From Putridiphycobacter sp045110285 (lineage in GTDB: Bacteria; Bacteroidota; Bacteroidia; Flavobacteriales_D; Crocinitomicaceae), in contig JBGCGA010000037.1 of assembly GCA_045110285.1 (NCBI GenBank), forward strand, positions 36,677-100,676: a DNA stretch of 64,000 nt, written 5' to 3'. The position numbers and the translations under genes are program-made. The notes under the pieces were generated by a model. The model did not search any database. It saw only the letters and a program-made list of their open reading frames with translations, and was not told where the DNA came from. Position 1 is the first letter of the stretch. Each line of letters begins with the position of its first letter. Below, piece by piece: positions 26,087-33,819 of the stretch.

Positions 26087-26941
26087 TTACAGCATCTTCA
26101 AAAAGTTCACCTCATCTTGGCTCAAATGTCTCCATTCTCCTCTTGGTAAATCTTTTTTAGTTAACCCTGCAAAAAGTACACGATCTAATTTTACCACTTC
26201 ATAGTTAACAGCCTTAAACATTCTTCTAACTACTCTATATTTACCAGAATGCAATTCAACACCAACTTCGCGCGGTTTGCTGTCTCTTATGAACTCAACT
26301 TTATCCGCTTTTACAAAACCACCGTCATCCAGTTCAACACCCGACATTAATTGTTCCATATCGTCAAAGTTGACGTTCTTATTCACTTCAACATGATAAA
26401 TTTTCTTCATTTCGTAACGCGGATGTGTTAACTTTTTAGCTAAATCGCCGTCGTTGGTAAACATCAATAATCCCGTAGTATTTCTGTCTAATCTACCAAC
26501 AGGATAAATGCGTTCTTTACAGGCTTTATGTACCAACTGCATCACCGTTTTACGGCCTCTAGGGTCGTCCATTGTTGTAATGAAATCTTTCGGCTTATTT
26601 AAAAGTACGTAGCGTTTCGTTTCTTGCGAAATTAATGCACCATCATAACGTACTTCATCACCAGGCTTTACTTTGAAACCCATTTCTAAAATCGTTTTGC
26701 CATTAACATCCACAACGCCTGTTGCAATTAAAACATCAGCCTCTCGGCGAGAACAGATCCCTGCATTTGATAAATATTTGTTTAGGCGAATATCTTCACT
26801 AAAGCTTGGTAAAGGATCTCCTTTTCGTTTAGGCGCATTTCCAAACCCTCTGTGAGGCTTTTTTTCAAAATCGCCCCCTTTTTTAAATGGTTTCCCTGCT
26901 CCTCTTTTGCCTTTCGAGTTATCTCGTGATGGTTTCTTCAT
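26087..26941 (-). CDS. RluB/RsuA-family rRNA pseudouridine synthase
   Basis: A 284-residue protein from the ATG at 26941. A further in-frame ATG at 26962 overlaps a candidate -7 promoter box (26967-26960) and so would probably lie upstream of the transcript start. The first 45 residues are basic and Gly-rich, an RNA-binding tail. An S4 domain follows (IRLNKYLSNAGICSRREAD), then the catalytic domain with the Asp-containing motif PVGRLDRNTTGLLMFTNDGDLA and the C-terminal GKYRVVRRMFKAV. It would convert a specific uridine in 23S or 16S rRNA to pseudouridine. It is convergent with the GH25 gene. Confidence 0.93.
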   Translation of the reverse strand: MKKPSRDNSKGKRGAGKPFKKGGDFEKKPHRGFGNAPKRKGDPLPSFSEDIRLNKYLSNAGICSRREADVLIATGVVDVNGKTILEMGFKVKPGDEVRYDGALISQETKRYVLLNKPKDFITTMDDPRGRKTVMQLVHKACKERIYPVGRLDRNTTGLLMFTNDGDLAKKLTHPRYEMKKIYHVEVNKNVNFDDMEQLMSGVELDDGGFVKADKVEFIRDSKPREVGVELHSGKYRVVRRMFKAVNYEVVKLDRVLFAGLTKKDLPRGEWRHLSQDEVNFLKML

Positions 26942-26959
26942 TGTGCTTTTATTCGGCGA

Positions 26960-26967
26960 CAAATATA
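26960..26967 (-). promoter_or_regulatory. candidate -7 box for the pseudouridine synthase gene
   Basis: On the minus strand this reads TATATTTG, a perfect TAnnTTTG. It lies 18 bases before the ATG at 26941 and partly overlaps the alternative ATG at 26962, which argues for the downstream start. No clear -33 TTG is seen. Confidence 0.45.
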
Positions 26968-27107
26968 CGAATAAAGTAATGATTTCCCTATTTGAGGAGG
27001 GATTAAGGGAGGTGATGGGCTAGTTGGTCAATTCCGTTGTATTGGTAATTACTCAACTTATAGATACATGCCCATGTTTTTGATGTTTAGAAAGTAAGCA
27101 AATTAGC

Positions 27108-27115
27108 TATCTTTG
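27108..27115 (+). promoter_or_regulatory. candidate -7 box for the DEAD-box helicase gene
   Basis: TATCTTTG matches TAnnTTTG exactly, 18 bases before the ATG at 27134. A TTTTTG lies upstream at 27078-27082, but its spacing of 25 bases is longer than the usual 17-23. Confidence 0.5.
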
Positions 27116-27133
27116 CTCTAAACTATAGTTGCC

Positions 27134-28384
27134 ATGAAGTTTAACGATTATCCAATTTCTCTAGAGATTAAGCAGAATTTAGAGGATTTGAGAATGATAA
27201 AGCCTACCGATATTCAGTATAAAACCATTTCGCCAATTATGCGTGGAGAAGACGTGCTGGCCATTGCTCAAACCGGCACAGGAAAAACCGCAGCATTTGC
27301 TATTCCTGTTTTAGATGGAATTAATAAGTCAAAAACGTCTCGCCGTAGCGAGGGAATAAAGTGTTTGGTGATGGTGCCAACTCGAGAATTAGCGGTTCAA
27401 ATTACTGAGGCTTTCAAAGAAATTGGCAAAAATTTAAAAGTCAAAATTGGCTGTGTTTTTGGCGGGGTGGGTCAAGATGATCAGATTTTAACACTGGAAA
27501 AAGGAATTGATATTTTGGTGACTACGCCAGGGCGAATGTTTGACTTTTTACATCAAGGTCATATTCGGCTAAACAGAGTTGAGACATTAGTACTTGATGA
27601 AGCTGATCATATGCTGGACTTAGGTTTTATAAAAGATATTGAAGATGTCACTAAATTTTTACCAAAAGACAGGCAAACATTGTTCTTTTCAGCAACTATT
27701 GATAAGAAGATAAAAAAGATGGCTTACAACATTATTAAAGGTAATGCCATCCACATTCAAATATCGCCAAAAGACCCTGTATCTAAAAATGTTGAACATT
27801 CTGTTGCACATATTAAAATGGACGATAAGCGTTTTTTTTTAGAGCGTTTGGTACAAGAGCAAGAGCCATCAAAAATATTGGTATTTGTTAGAACACAGGT
27901 TCGTGCTGAGAGAGTGGCTGCGGCCATGGCAAGAGTGAATATTGAGGCGGAAACCATTCATGGAGGTAAAGAACAAAATGAGCGGACAGCTGTGATGGAC
28001 GCATTTAAATCTGGTAATATTCGTTTGTTAATTGCTACTGATGTTTCAGCCAGAGGAATTGACATTCCAAATGTGGACATTGTTGTAAATTATGATTTGC
28101 CAGAGCAACCAGAAAATTATGTTCATAGAATTGGTAGAACAGGACGAGGAAATGAAAAAGGAATAGCCCTTTCGTTTTGTGCACCGGTCGAAATTGAATT
28201 GTTAGAAGCCATTGAAGGGTACATTACAAAACCAGTTCACATAGCTGAAATTACTAAAACAGACTATAAAGAAACCATTAATTTTAAGCAAGAAGAAGAG
28301 GGAGATTGGAGAGCAGTAATGGCTGAAATCAATCGGTTAGACGAAGAATACGGAGAGAAAAAAGGGAAAAAGAAAAGAAGATAA
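27134..28384 (+). CDS. DEAD/DEAH box RNA helicase
   Basis: A 416-residue ATP-dependent RNA helicase. Motifs in order: Q-motif region KPTDIQYKTISPIM, Walker A AQTGTGKTAAFAIP, Ia PTRELAVQ, II DEADHML, III FSATIDKK, V ATDVSARGIDIP and VI HRIGRTGRGNEKG. A short C-terminal tail ends in a basic KKGKKKRR stretch likely to bind RNA. It resembles RhlE/CshA-type helicases that act in ribosome assembly and mRNA decay. The gene stands alone on the plus strand, with a -7 box upstream and a hairpin about 14 bases after the stop. Confidence 0.95.
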   Translation: MKFNDYPISLEIKQNLEDLRMIKPTDIQYKTISPIMRGEDVLAIAQTGTGKTAAFAIPVLDGINKSKTSRRSEGIKCLVMVPTRELAVQITEAFKEIGKNLKVKIGCVFGGVGQDDQILTLEKGIDILVTTPGRMFDFLHQGHIRLNRVETLVLDEADHMLDLGFIKDIEDVTKFLPKDRQTLFFSATIDKKIKKMAYNIIKGNAIHIQISPKDPVSKNVEHSVAHIKMDDKRFFLERLVQEQEPSKILVFVRTQVRAERVAAAMARVNIEAETIHGGKEQNERTAVMDAFKSGNIRLLIATDVSARGIDIPNVDIVVNYDLPEQPENYVHRIGRTGRGNEKGIALSFCAPVEIELLEAIEGYITKPVHIAEITKTDYKETINFKQEEEGDWRAVMAEINRLDEEYGEKKGKKKRR

Positions 28385-28397
28385 AAGATTTAAGATC

Positions 28398-28428
28398 GCG
28401 CATTTCTGCTGAGGTCGGCACAATGCGC
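28398..28428 (+). other. hairpin downstream of the helicase gene
   Basis: An inverted repeat GCGCATT / AATGCGC (28398-28404 and 28422-28428) encloses an inner TGC/GCA pairing. It starts 14 bases after the helicase stop. It has no T run, so it is not a standard intrinsic terminator; it could protect the mRNA 3' end or be a REP-like remnant. The following 150 bases to the tRNA gene are AT-rich and hold only the tRNA promoter. Confidence 0.4.
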
Positions 28429-28518
28429 TTCAAGACATAAGACTTTCATAAAGCTTGGTTTCGTGCTAATTTTTGCATTTTTTGCACTTGTTTTTTAAAA
28501 AAAAGCAGAAAATATTAT

Positions 28519-28546
28519 TTGAATTAAAAAAATACCTATAAATTTG
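28519..28546 (+). promoter_or_regulatory. promoter of tRNA-Gln
   Basis: TTG at 28519-28521 and TAAATTTG at 28539-28546 are separated by 17 bases, within the Flavobacterium consensus TTG-N17-23-TAnnTTTG. The box lies 33 bases upstream of the mature tRNA start. Confidence 0.65.
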
Positions 28547-28579
28547 CACTCGCAATTGCCTGTAGGGTAAAAGCGGTAT

Positions 28580-28652
28580 TGGCCCATGGTGTAACTGGCA
28601 ACACGTCTGTTTTTGGTATAGAAGAGTCTAGGTTCGAGCCCTAGTGGGCCAA
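28580..28652 (+). tRNA. tRNA-Gln, anticodon TTG
   Basis: A full cloverleaf can be drawn. The acceptor TGGCCCA pairs with TGGGCCA. The D stem is GTGT/ACAC with loop AACTGGCA. The anticodon stem is TCTGT/ATAGA (one G-T pair) with loop TTTTGGT, giving anticodon TTG. The T arm is CTAGG-TTCGAGC-CCTAG, and the discriminator is A. The 3' CCA is not encoded. A terminator follows directly. The last 17 bases of the gene are duplicated 110 bases downstream. Confidence 0.95.
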
Positions 28653-28685
28653 CATAAAAAAGCTTCAGCATTCGCTGGAGCTTTT
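28636..28685 (+). repeat. 50-bp direct repeat, copy 1 (tRNA-Gln 3' end plus terminator)
   Basis: Bases 28636-28685 are identical to 28746-28795. The copy covers the last 17 bases of the tRNA gene, the spacer and the terminator hairpin up to its first four T residues. An 11-bp inverted fragment of the same tRNA end (GCCCACTAGGG, 28695-28705) lies between the copies. Confidence 0.9.
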
Positions 28686-28689
28686 TTTG
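28656..28689 (+). terminator. intrinsic terminator of tRNA-Gln
   Basis: AGCTTCAGC, loop ATTC, GCTGGAGCT forms a 9-bp stem (one G-T pair) at about 28661-28682, followed by seven T residues. It lies 8 bases after the tRNA 3' end. Confidence 0.88.
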
Positions 28690-28745
28690 TTTATGCCCAC
28701 TAGGGTGAGAAGTTTACATTGAGCGGTATGAAATGAAGTCGAAAT

Positions 28746-28795
28746 GAGCCCTAGTGGGCCAACATAAAAAAGCTTCAGCATTCGCTGGAGCTTTT
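28746..28795 (+). repeat. 50-bp direct repeat, copy 2 (tRNA 3' fragment plus terminator)
   Basis: An exact copy of 28636-28685. It contains the 3' 17 bases of tRNA-Gln without the rest of the gene, and a second copy of the terminator hairpin with a T run broken by an A. The arrangement resembles the att-like scar left by integration at a tRNA 3' end, or a local segmental duplication. The following 117 bases to the next gene hold nothing recognisable. Confidence 0.88.
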
Positions 28796-28912
28796 ATTTT
28801 ATATCGCCTTAAAATAGAAGTCACGTAACTTATTGAATGAAAGAAAATAAGCCCTAGGAGCTACAATTCTCAGAGAATTTTTTAATTGCAATAGCTTGCA
28901 GCCAATTTTCAA

Positions 28913-30520
28913 TCAATGCGCTGCACCTATTAAGTCGTATTTATGTGCAACTGAAACTGCTTCAGCTCTACTTCTTACCAACAGTTTACCGTATATTCTT
29001 CTTAAATGTGTTTTTATTGTTGACTTAGAAACGAACAGTTTTTCGGCTAACTGATCGTCACTCCATCCTAAAGCAAGATATGATAAGACCTCCATTTCTC
29101 GCTTTGATAGCGCCATTATTTCCGGTGGCAATTCTTTGTTTTTTGAACTAGAGAATACATTGTTTAGTAGGGCTTCTTTTTCCTCTAACGAAATTTGAGT
29201 GAGGTCTAATTCTGTTTTTATTGACTTATTTATTTCATTTAAAGTATTGTTTCGTGCAGCTATTAAAGCTAATTGACCAGATAATAGTTGCGCATTTTTT
29301 TGTTTTAAATAATATAGCACCACAAAAATTGAAGCAGCAACTACCAAAAAAATGGATAGTCCAACCCAGTAAAAGACTTTCAATTTCTCTTGTTCAATTA
29401 ATTTTTCTTTTTGAGCAATAGCCAGCTCACTGTCTGATATGGTACGGAGGTGCTTTTCATGCTCATATTTGCCCTCCATTTCTGTTACTGCATATATATT
29501 TACTTCGTTTATCAATGAGTCATTATAAGCAATATATTTCTTCATGAAGTACAGTGCACTATCTGAATTTTGGTTGTATTCCGCAATTTTGGATTGCAGA
29601 AAGTAAGTGTCTCGTAAATTTTTAAAAGAATTGGAAACCAGTGATTTTTGCTCGGCTTTCTTAACAAAAAAATTGGCTGAATCAGATTGATTATTGATTA
29701 AATAGCTATGGCCAAGATTGGTGTAGATTGAAATTTTGAGATATTCATCTTCATTTAAGCTATCTAAACCATATGCTTTTTGATGGTAAGAGAGCGCTTT
29801 TTTAGTTGAATTTAAGGCAATATAACAGTCACCCAAATTGTTTAGTGTCCTTGCAACTTTGGTGTTTGAACCTAGTTCTTTGTATATATTAAATGCCTTT
29901 TTGTTGTAGTCAATGGCTTTCTTAAAATCATTAAGATTAAAAAATGTAATACCCAAATTGGTGTATGAAGCTGCAATGCCCGTTGAATCACCTATTTCTT
30001 TTTTTATCTCTAAAGATTTTTCGTAGTACTCTAACGCCTTCGAATAATTATGTTGTAAATCGTAAACAGCAGCTAAATTGTTCAAATAAAAACCTTGTCC
30101 CATTAAGTTGTCCTCTGTTTCCATGAGCTTTAATGCTTCTAAAAAATGAAATACAGCTAACTCATATTGGCCCTTGTTGAGGTAAGTTTTACCAAGGTTG
30201 TTGTGCGTAAGCGACAAATCTTTTAAATCTTTCCAGTTTTTTTTGAATGTTAAGCAGCGTTGGAGCTGCTCAACAGCCCTGTCATACTTGCCTGCTTTGC
30301 GATTTAGTTCTCCAGCTTGATCTAAAAAGTAAGTAATAAAATTAGTGTCATTTAGTGCCAAAGCAATGGGGATATTCTTTTCTGAAATTTCTAAAGCTTT
30401 GTTTAAATCGGTAAAAAATAGTTCAGTTACCTCATCCATTTCTGCTTTCAATTTCTCGTTTTGGCCATGCAAATTGAAAAAAGTTATGAAGGCAATTAAA
30501 AGTAGAAAATATTTTATCAT
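28913..30520 (-). CDS. membrane-tethered TPR protein with C-terminal LuxR-type HTH (transcriptional regulator)
   Basis: A 535-residue protein from the ATG at 30520, where a signal-type sequence begins (MIKYFLLLIAFITFFNLHGQ); the frame is also open to 30544. About seven tetratricopeptide repeats fill residues 45-330 (for example LTHNNLGKTYLNKGQYELAV). One membrane helix is at about 382-405, then a short coiled coil. The LuxR/GerE DNA-binding domain (about 468-530) has LSKREMEVLSYLALGWSDDQLAEKLFVSKSTIKTHLRRIYGKL. The TPR part should be periplasmic and the HTH cytoplasmic, so it may sense an envelope signal. It is divergent from 30718-32043, and a candidate own -7 box (30591-30584) overlaps one of two repeats there. 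Confidence 0.88.
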   Translation of the reverse strand: MIKYFLLLIAFITFFNLHGQNEKLKAEMDEVTELFFTDLNKALEISEKNIPIALALNDTNFITYFLDQAGELNRKAGKYDRAVEQLQRCLTFKKNWKDLKDLSLTHNNLGKTYLNKGQYELAVFHFLEALKLMETEDNLMGQGFYLNNLAAVYDLQHNYSKALEYYEKSLEIKKEIGDSTGIAASYTNLGITFFNLNDFKKAIDYNKKAFNIYKELGSNTKVARTLNNLGDCYIALNSTKKALSYHQKAYGLDSLNEDEYLKISIYTNLGHSYLINNQSDSANFFVKKAEQKSLVSNSFKNLRDTYFLQSKIAEYNQNSDSALYFMKKYIAYNDSLINEVNIYAVTEMEGKYEHEKHLRTISDSELAIAQKEKLIEQEKLKVFYWVGLSIFLVVAASIFVVLYYLKQKNAQLLSGQLALIAARNNTLNEINKSIKTELDLTQISLEEKEALLNNVFSSSKNKELPPEIMALSKREMEVLSYLALGWSDDQLAEKLFVSKSTIKTHLRRIYGKLLVRSRAEAVSVAHKYDLIGAAH

Positions 30521-30565
30521 ACAGCGGGTTTTTTTGTATTCCAAGGGCTAAAATAGTCATTAAAT

Positions 30566-30590
30566 AATCATCCTAAAGAACGACAAATTT
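30566..30590 (+). repeat. 25-bp operator-like direct repeat, copy 1
   Basis: AATCATCCTAAAGAACGACA followed by AATTT. It matches the copy at 30630-30654 in 23 of 25 positions. It lies between the divergent LuxR-type regulator and the secreted-protein gene and overlaps a possible minus-strand -7 box, TAAATTTG, at 30591-30584. Confidence 0.6.
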
Positions 30591-30629
30591 ATCTGAAAAC
30601 TGAACTATTTTTTGATTAATTGGTTTAAA

Positions 30630-30654
30630 AATCATCCTAATGAATGACAAATTT
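30630..30654 (+). repeat. 25-bp operator-like direct repeat, copy 2
   Basis: AATCATCCTAATGAATGACA followed by AATTT. Its start is 64 bases from copy 1, about six turns of B-DNA, so proteins bound at both copies would face the same side. It lies 64 bases before the ATG at 30718. Confidence 0.6.
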
Positions 30655-30717
30655 GGATGCTTAGTATTGCAAATTTGTTGACACAGATTAAAGTAGACAA
30701 TAACCAAATCAAAAACT

Positions 30718-32043
30718 ATGAAAAAACATCTATTAATGGCAAGCGCAATTTTACTATCAACAATAGGATTTTGCCAAGAAAAATTTTACACTAATAATTT
30801 TTCCAAAGAAGTGAAGGAGTTAAATACAAGTATGAAAACCATTGGTTTTACCACTGTTTTACCTTCAAACTATACCAAGTACAACGATATTGTAGCCGTA
30901 ATTGATAATAAAGATGAAGGTTTGTATGATTATTACACCCTGAACTTCTACTATAATCTTTTACCTGTAAAAGATGTGCCATCAAGCGCTAAGATGAAAT
31001 ATGTTATTGAATCAGGTTCTAATAATAGGAGTGATTTCACTTCTTTATTTCGGAGAGATATGGATGTAGATTTTAAAGCGTTTCATAGTGCTAATTACAA
31101 AGCTAGAACATATAGATACCAGACGATTGTTGTAAAAGTAATGGGAAGGTTAAAAGTAGGCATGCATTGGGTAGATGATGAGTACTTACCAAAGTGGAAG
31201 TATGAAGAGCTTTCATATACCGAGATAAAATTAGATCTTGGAGAGCCTGAACCAACTTTTACAACAGAAAATGGTTTGTTTACTTATAAAAAATACAATA
31301 CTGGTAAAGCATTAACAAGAATTTACGCGGACGAAGATTCGGATGATATTAAAGTAATATATGCTTACGGTGAAGACTATGAAAATGAAATTGAATTTAA
31401 AATTTATGAGATTGAAGCTGGTGAGGTAAAACAAGAAACGTTTGATATGAGTGGGCCTTCACCTACTGCCTCTAAAGGTGCATCAGTGGATGACATGATA
31501 AAGGAAATTAAGTTGAATCTAAAAAAAACATTGGTAAAATCTTCATGTTATAATGAAGCCAGAAGCGTTAAACTTCAAGGGCAAAGAATTGCTTCTAGTA
31601 AAATAACTGCTGGTATTTATGGACCATATATGCTAGATTCCGGGAAAAAGCAATCAAATGCAGGCTCTAATGCACTGGGTTCACTAAAATCAATTGGAGG
31701 CCAATTTGTTAAGCAAAAAGGTGGAAGTGATAAATATAATAAATTCATTAATAGTCCTGAGTCGAACCTAAATTGGACACGAAGTAAGCTGGGGAATGCT
31801 GATTTCGAATTTTTAGAATTGGACTTGTACAATAATAAACAATACGTTAGCAGCTCTTCAAACAAAAGCAAAAAATTGAAAGACGGTGAAGAAGGTAAGA
31901 CACAAAAAGTAATCATTTTTTTAGGTAAGGTCGACGGGAAGTTGTACGCTGGTTTATTTACCAAAAGTGAAACGGAAGAAATGAATGAAGACGATATAAA
32001 ATTTAAAGACTTTATTTTATCCACTTTTAAAGTGAACAAGTAA
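30718..32043 (+). CDS. secreted protein of unknown function, divergent from the LuxR-type regulator
   Basis: A 441-residue protein with a clear signal peptide (MKKHLLMASAILLSTIGFCQ). No known domain is recognised. The mature part is mixed alpha/beta, with a Tyr- and Lys-rich first half and a flexible Gly/Ser/Lys segment near residues 315-400; no lipobox and no T9SS sorting domain are seen, so it is likely periplasmic or outer-membrane associated. It shares its 197-base upstream region, holding two 25-bp repeats, with the membrane-tethered regulator, so it may be its target. An intrinsic terminator follows about 80 bases after the stop. Confidence 0.7.
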   Translation: MKKHLLMASAILLSTIGFCQEKFYTNNFSKEVKELNTSMKTIGFTTVLPSNYTKYNDIVAVIDNKDEGLYDYYTLNFYYNLLPVKDVPSSAKMKYVIESGSNNRSDFTSLFRRDMDVDFKAFHSANYKARTYRYQTIVVKVMGRLKVGMHWVDDEYLPKWKYEELSYTEIKLDLGEPEPTFTTENGLFTYKKYNTGKALTRIYADEDSDDIKVIYAYGEDYENEIEFKIYEIEAGEVKQETFDMSGPSPTASKGASVDDMIKEIKLNLKKTLVKSSCYNEARSVKLQGQRIASSKITAGIYGPYMLDSGKKQSNAGSNALGSLKSIGGQFVKQKGGSDKYNKFINSPESNLNWTRSKLGNADFEFLELDLYNNKQYVSSSSNKSKKLKDGEEGKTQKVIIFLGKVDGKLYAGLFTKSETEEMNEDDIKFKDFILSTFKVNK

Positions 32044-32118
32044 AAGATTTTCAGACCTATTTGAAACCCCCAAAACCATGCTATTATTGTTTGTATAATA
32101 TGTGAATAGTGAAGAATA

Positions 32119-32150
32119 AAAAATCCTCAAGGCAAGTTGGGGATTTTTTT
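32119..32150 (+). terminator. intrinsic terminator after the 30718-32043 gene
   Basis: AATCCTCAA and TTGGGGATT (32122-32130 and 32137-32145, one G-T pair) form a 9-bp stem with a 6-base loop, followed by a T run (seven T in 32144-32150). Confidence 0.78.
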
Positions 32151-32178
32151 GTTGATTAAAGAGTTACTTTATAATAAA

Positions 32179-32442
32179 TTACTGACTGTTTAGTATTTCA
32201 ACTATAATTCTCAATTGATCTGCAGAATATTGTTCATTTGGCTTAATTGCAGATGCTTCTCGATACTTTTCTCTTGCTTTTAGCCACTTATTTTCAAAAA
32301 AATAGATGTCTGCCACTCTAATAATATCATTGTATGTCGTCTGAATTGCTTCTTGTTGTTCTTCGTCAGTTAGTACTGGCGTTTTGGTGATATGACAGCT
32401 TGATAGTAATAGAGCAAAGAGCGTATATTGTACAAGTTTCAT
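32179..32442 (-). CDS. small putative lipoprotein
   Basis: An 87-residue protein with a lipoprotein signal peptide: MKLVQYTLFALLLSSCHITK, lipobox LSSC with the cysteine at residue 16. The short mature part is helical and resembles one tetratricopeptide-type unit (DIYFFENKWLKAREKYREASAIKPNEQ). It ends in a hydrophobic EILNSQ. No family or function is recognised. It is separated by 84 bases from the membrane-protein gene upstream on the same strand. Confidence 0.65.
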   Translation of the reverse strand: MKLVQYTLFALLLSSCHITKTPVLTDEEQQEAIQTTYNDIIRVADIYFFENKWLKAREKYREASAIKPNEQYSADQLRIIVEILNSQ

Positions 32443-32526
32443 TTAGTTGTAATTTACCTCAAAGTTAAGGGTTAGAAAAGAAATAATCACGAGTAATGTG
32501 GGTTTGAATTGATTTGCTCCTATTTT

Positions 32527-33069
32527 TTATATGAAGCGAGATTTTACTCTTTTGATCAAAATTGGAATGGCAATTAGAATTAAGCCAATTGCAAATCCTT
32601 GACCAATGGTTTGTAATTCTCTCTGAGGATAAAAAGGTAAATTGTCTTGATGAATAGAAGTGACTATGATCACAAATGACTCAAAAATTCTCCCCAAATT
32701 CATTGCAAAGACAATCAACAACATGATGTACAGGTTGTTTTTGAGAGATGTAATTAATAATAAAAACGGAAGAAGTATATGACAAACCAGTGCTAGAATG
32801 TAGAAAAAGGCATACAGCCCTGCAGCTCTTCTGTATGAAAACATTATATTTTCGATATATGCAGAAGGAAACATAATTTCCAATAAATATAGGGTTGCAG
32901 CTGTGAAGGCATACATAAGAATCAAAAATCGTAAAATCTTAATAGACGGAAATAGGTGATACTTTTTCCAGATCAGCTTAAAAAAAATGAAAAGTAAGAC
33001 TGTTGCCACCAAGCTTCTGATAAAGTAATTGTCTAAAGTGTAAATGAATAAATGTAAAAACTTGACCAT
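32527..33069 (-). CDS. five-helix membrane protein of unknown function
   Basis: A 180-residue integral membrane protein. Predicted helices lie at about residues 14-32, 44-64, 84-107, 110-132 and 152-171. Polar residues inside helices (YRRAAGLYAFFYI and NLGRIFESF) and the motif PFYPQRELQTIGQGFAIG in the last loop are the only notable points. No family is recognised. It is divergent from the YceI gene. Confidence 0.6.
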   Translation of the reverse strand: MVKFLHLFIYTLDNYFIRSLVATVLLFIFFKLIWKKYHLFPSIKILRFLILMYAFTAATLYLLEIMFPSAYIENIMFSYRRAAGLYAFFYILALVCHILLPFLLLITSLKNNLYIMLLIVFAMNLGRIFESFVIIVTSIHQDNLPFYPQRELQTIGQGFAIGLILIAIPILIKRVKSRFI

Positions 33070-33190
33070 TGATGGGCTTAAATCTAGCTTAATTTTTTTT
33101 TAAGAAGCACTATTTACTCTATTTTACATTCATATACTCTTTAAGAGCATCACTTACTTTAATTTTGGTAGTCACATCAATTTAATAAGC

Positions 33191-33814
33191 ATGAAAAGTA
33201 TAAAAATTATTGCTGCACTATCTATTCTGGTAACAGCAACAGTATTAATCTTAAGTTTTTCATTAAAACAGAAGTCTGAACAGGCAACTCAAGAACCAAA
33301 TCCTCAAAACCAAATGGTAAATTTTTTTGTTACCCATGGGCATTGTAGCACGCCTTTTTCCGGAAAGGTGCAGAATTTAGTGCTAATACAAAGTAATCGC
33401 ACTGATCAAGGCAATCCTCTAGAAAACATGCGCATTTCATTCAATGTGAATCCGAGGACTTTCGTTGTTTGCCGAGGAGAAGGATTGACCGAGAAAGTTC
33501 GAAAGCCAGGTTTGTTTTATAATGAGGACGGGGATGTAATGAGTTTTAGAACAACCGAAGTGTTTACAATGGGTATTGATTGGTACCAAATACATGGAAA
33601 ACTAACAATTAAAGGAGTTGAAAGAAACGTAACGCTTTTTGCTTCAGGAATTAGAAACCCAAATGAATCCGAATCAGAGTATTTAGTACTTGAAGGACAA
33701 TTTAATTTGATGGATTGGGGGATAGACTATGATTTGATAGTAAACGGAAAGTCAGACGTAGAGCCAACCAAAATGATGCATCTAAATACGAGAATTGATT
33801 TAGATAAAGTATAG
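33191..33814 (+). CDS. YceI family protein
   Basis: A 207-residue protein with an N-terminal hydrophobic anchor or signal (about residues 5-25). The lipocalin-like YceI barrel is suggested by FFVTHGHCSTPFSGKV, MRISFNVNP, TTEVFTMG, and the family motif GKLTIKGVERNVTLFASG. YceI proteins bind isoprenoids such as polyprenyl quinones in the periplasm. The match is somewhat diverged: it lacks the usual HSxxxFxV opening. A candidate -7 box (TAATTTTG, 33160-33167) lies 23 bases upstream. It is convergent with the next gene with a 5-base gap. Confidence 0.78.
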   Translation: MKSIKIIAALSILVTATVLILSFSLKQKSEQATQEPNPQNQMVNFFVTHGHCSTPFSGKVQNLVLIQSNRTDQGNPLENMRISFNVNPRTFVVCRGEGLTEKVRKPGLFYNEDGDVMSFRTTEVFTMGIDWYQIHGKLTIKGVERNVTLFASGIRNPNESESEYLVLEGQFNLMDWGIDYDLIVNGKSDVEPTKMMHLNTRIDLDKV

Positions 33815-33819
33815 CTCAA

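Noticed and set aside
28580..28912. An integrated phage or genomic island at tRNA-Gln
   Set aside because: There is no integrase, and only about 60 bases lie between the two repeats; at most a scar.
30678..30706. TTGACA-N17-TAACCA as a sigma-70 promoter for the gene at 30718
   Set aside because: The -10 like part is poor, and Bacteroidota housekeeping sigma factors prefer TTG-N-TAnnTTTG, so this match is probably chance.
31617..32039. 140-codon open frame on the minus strand
   Set aside because: It lies completely inside the secreted protein gene at 30718-32043, has a Ser/Phe/Leu-rich antisense composition and no domain.
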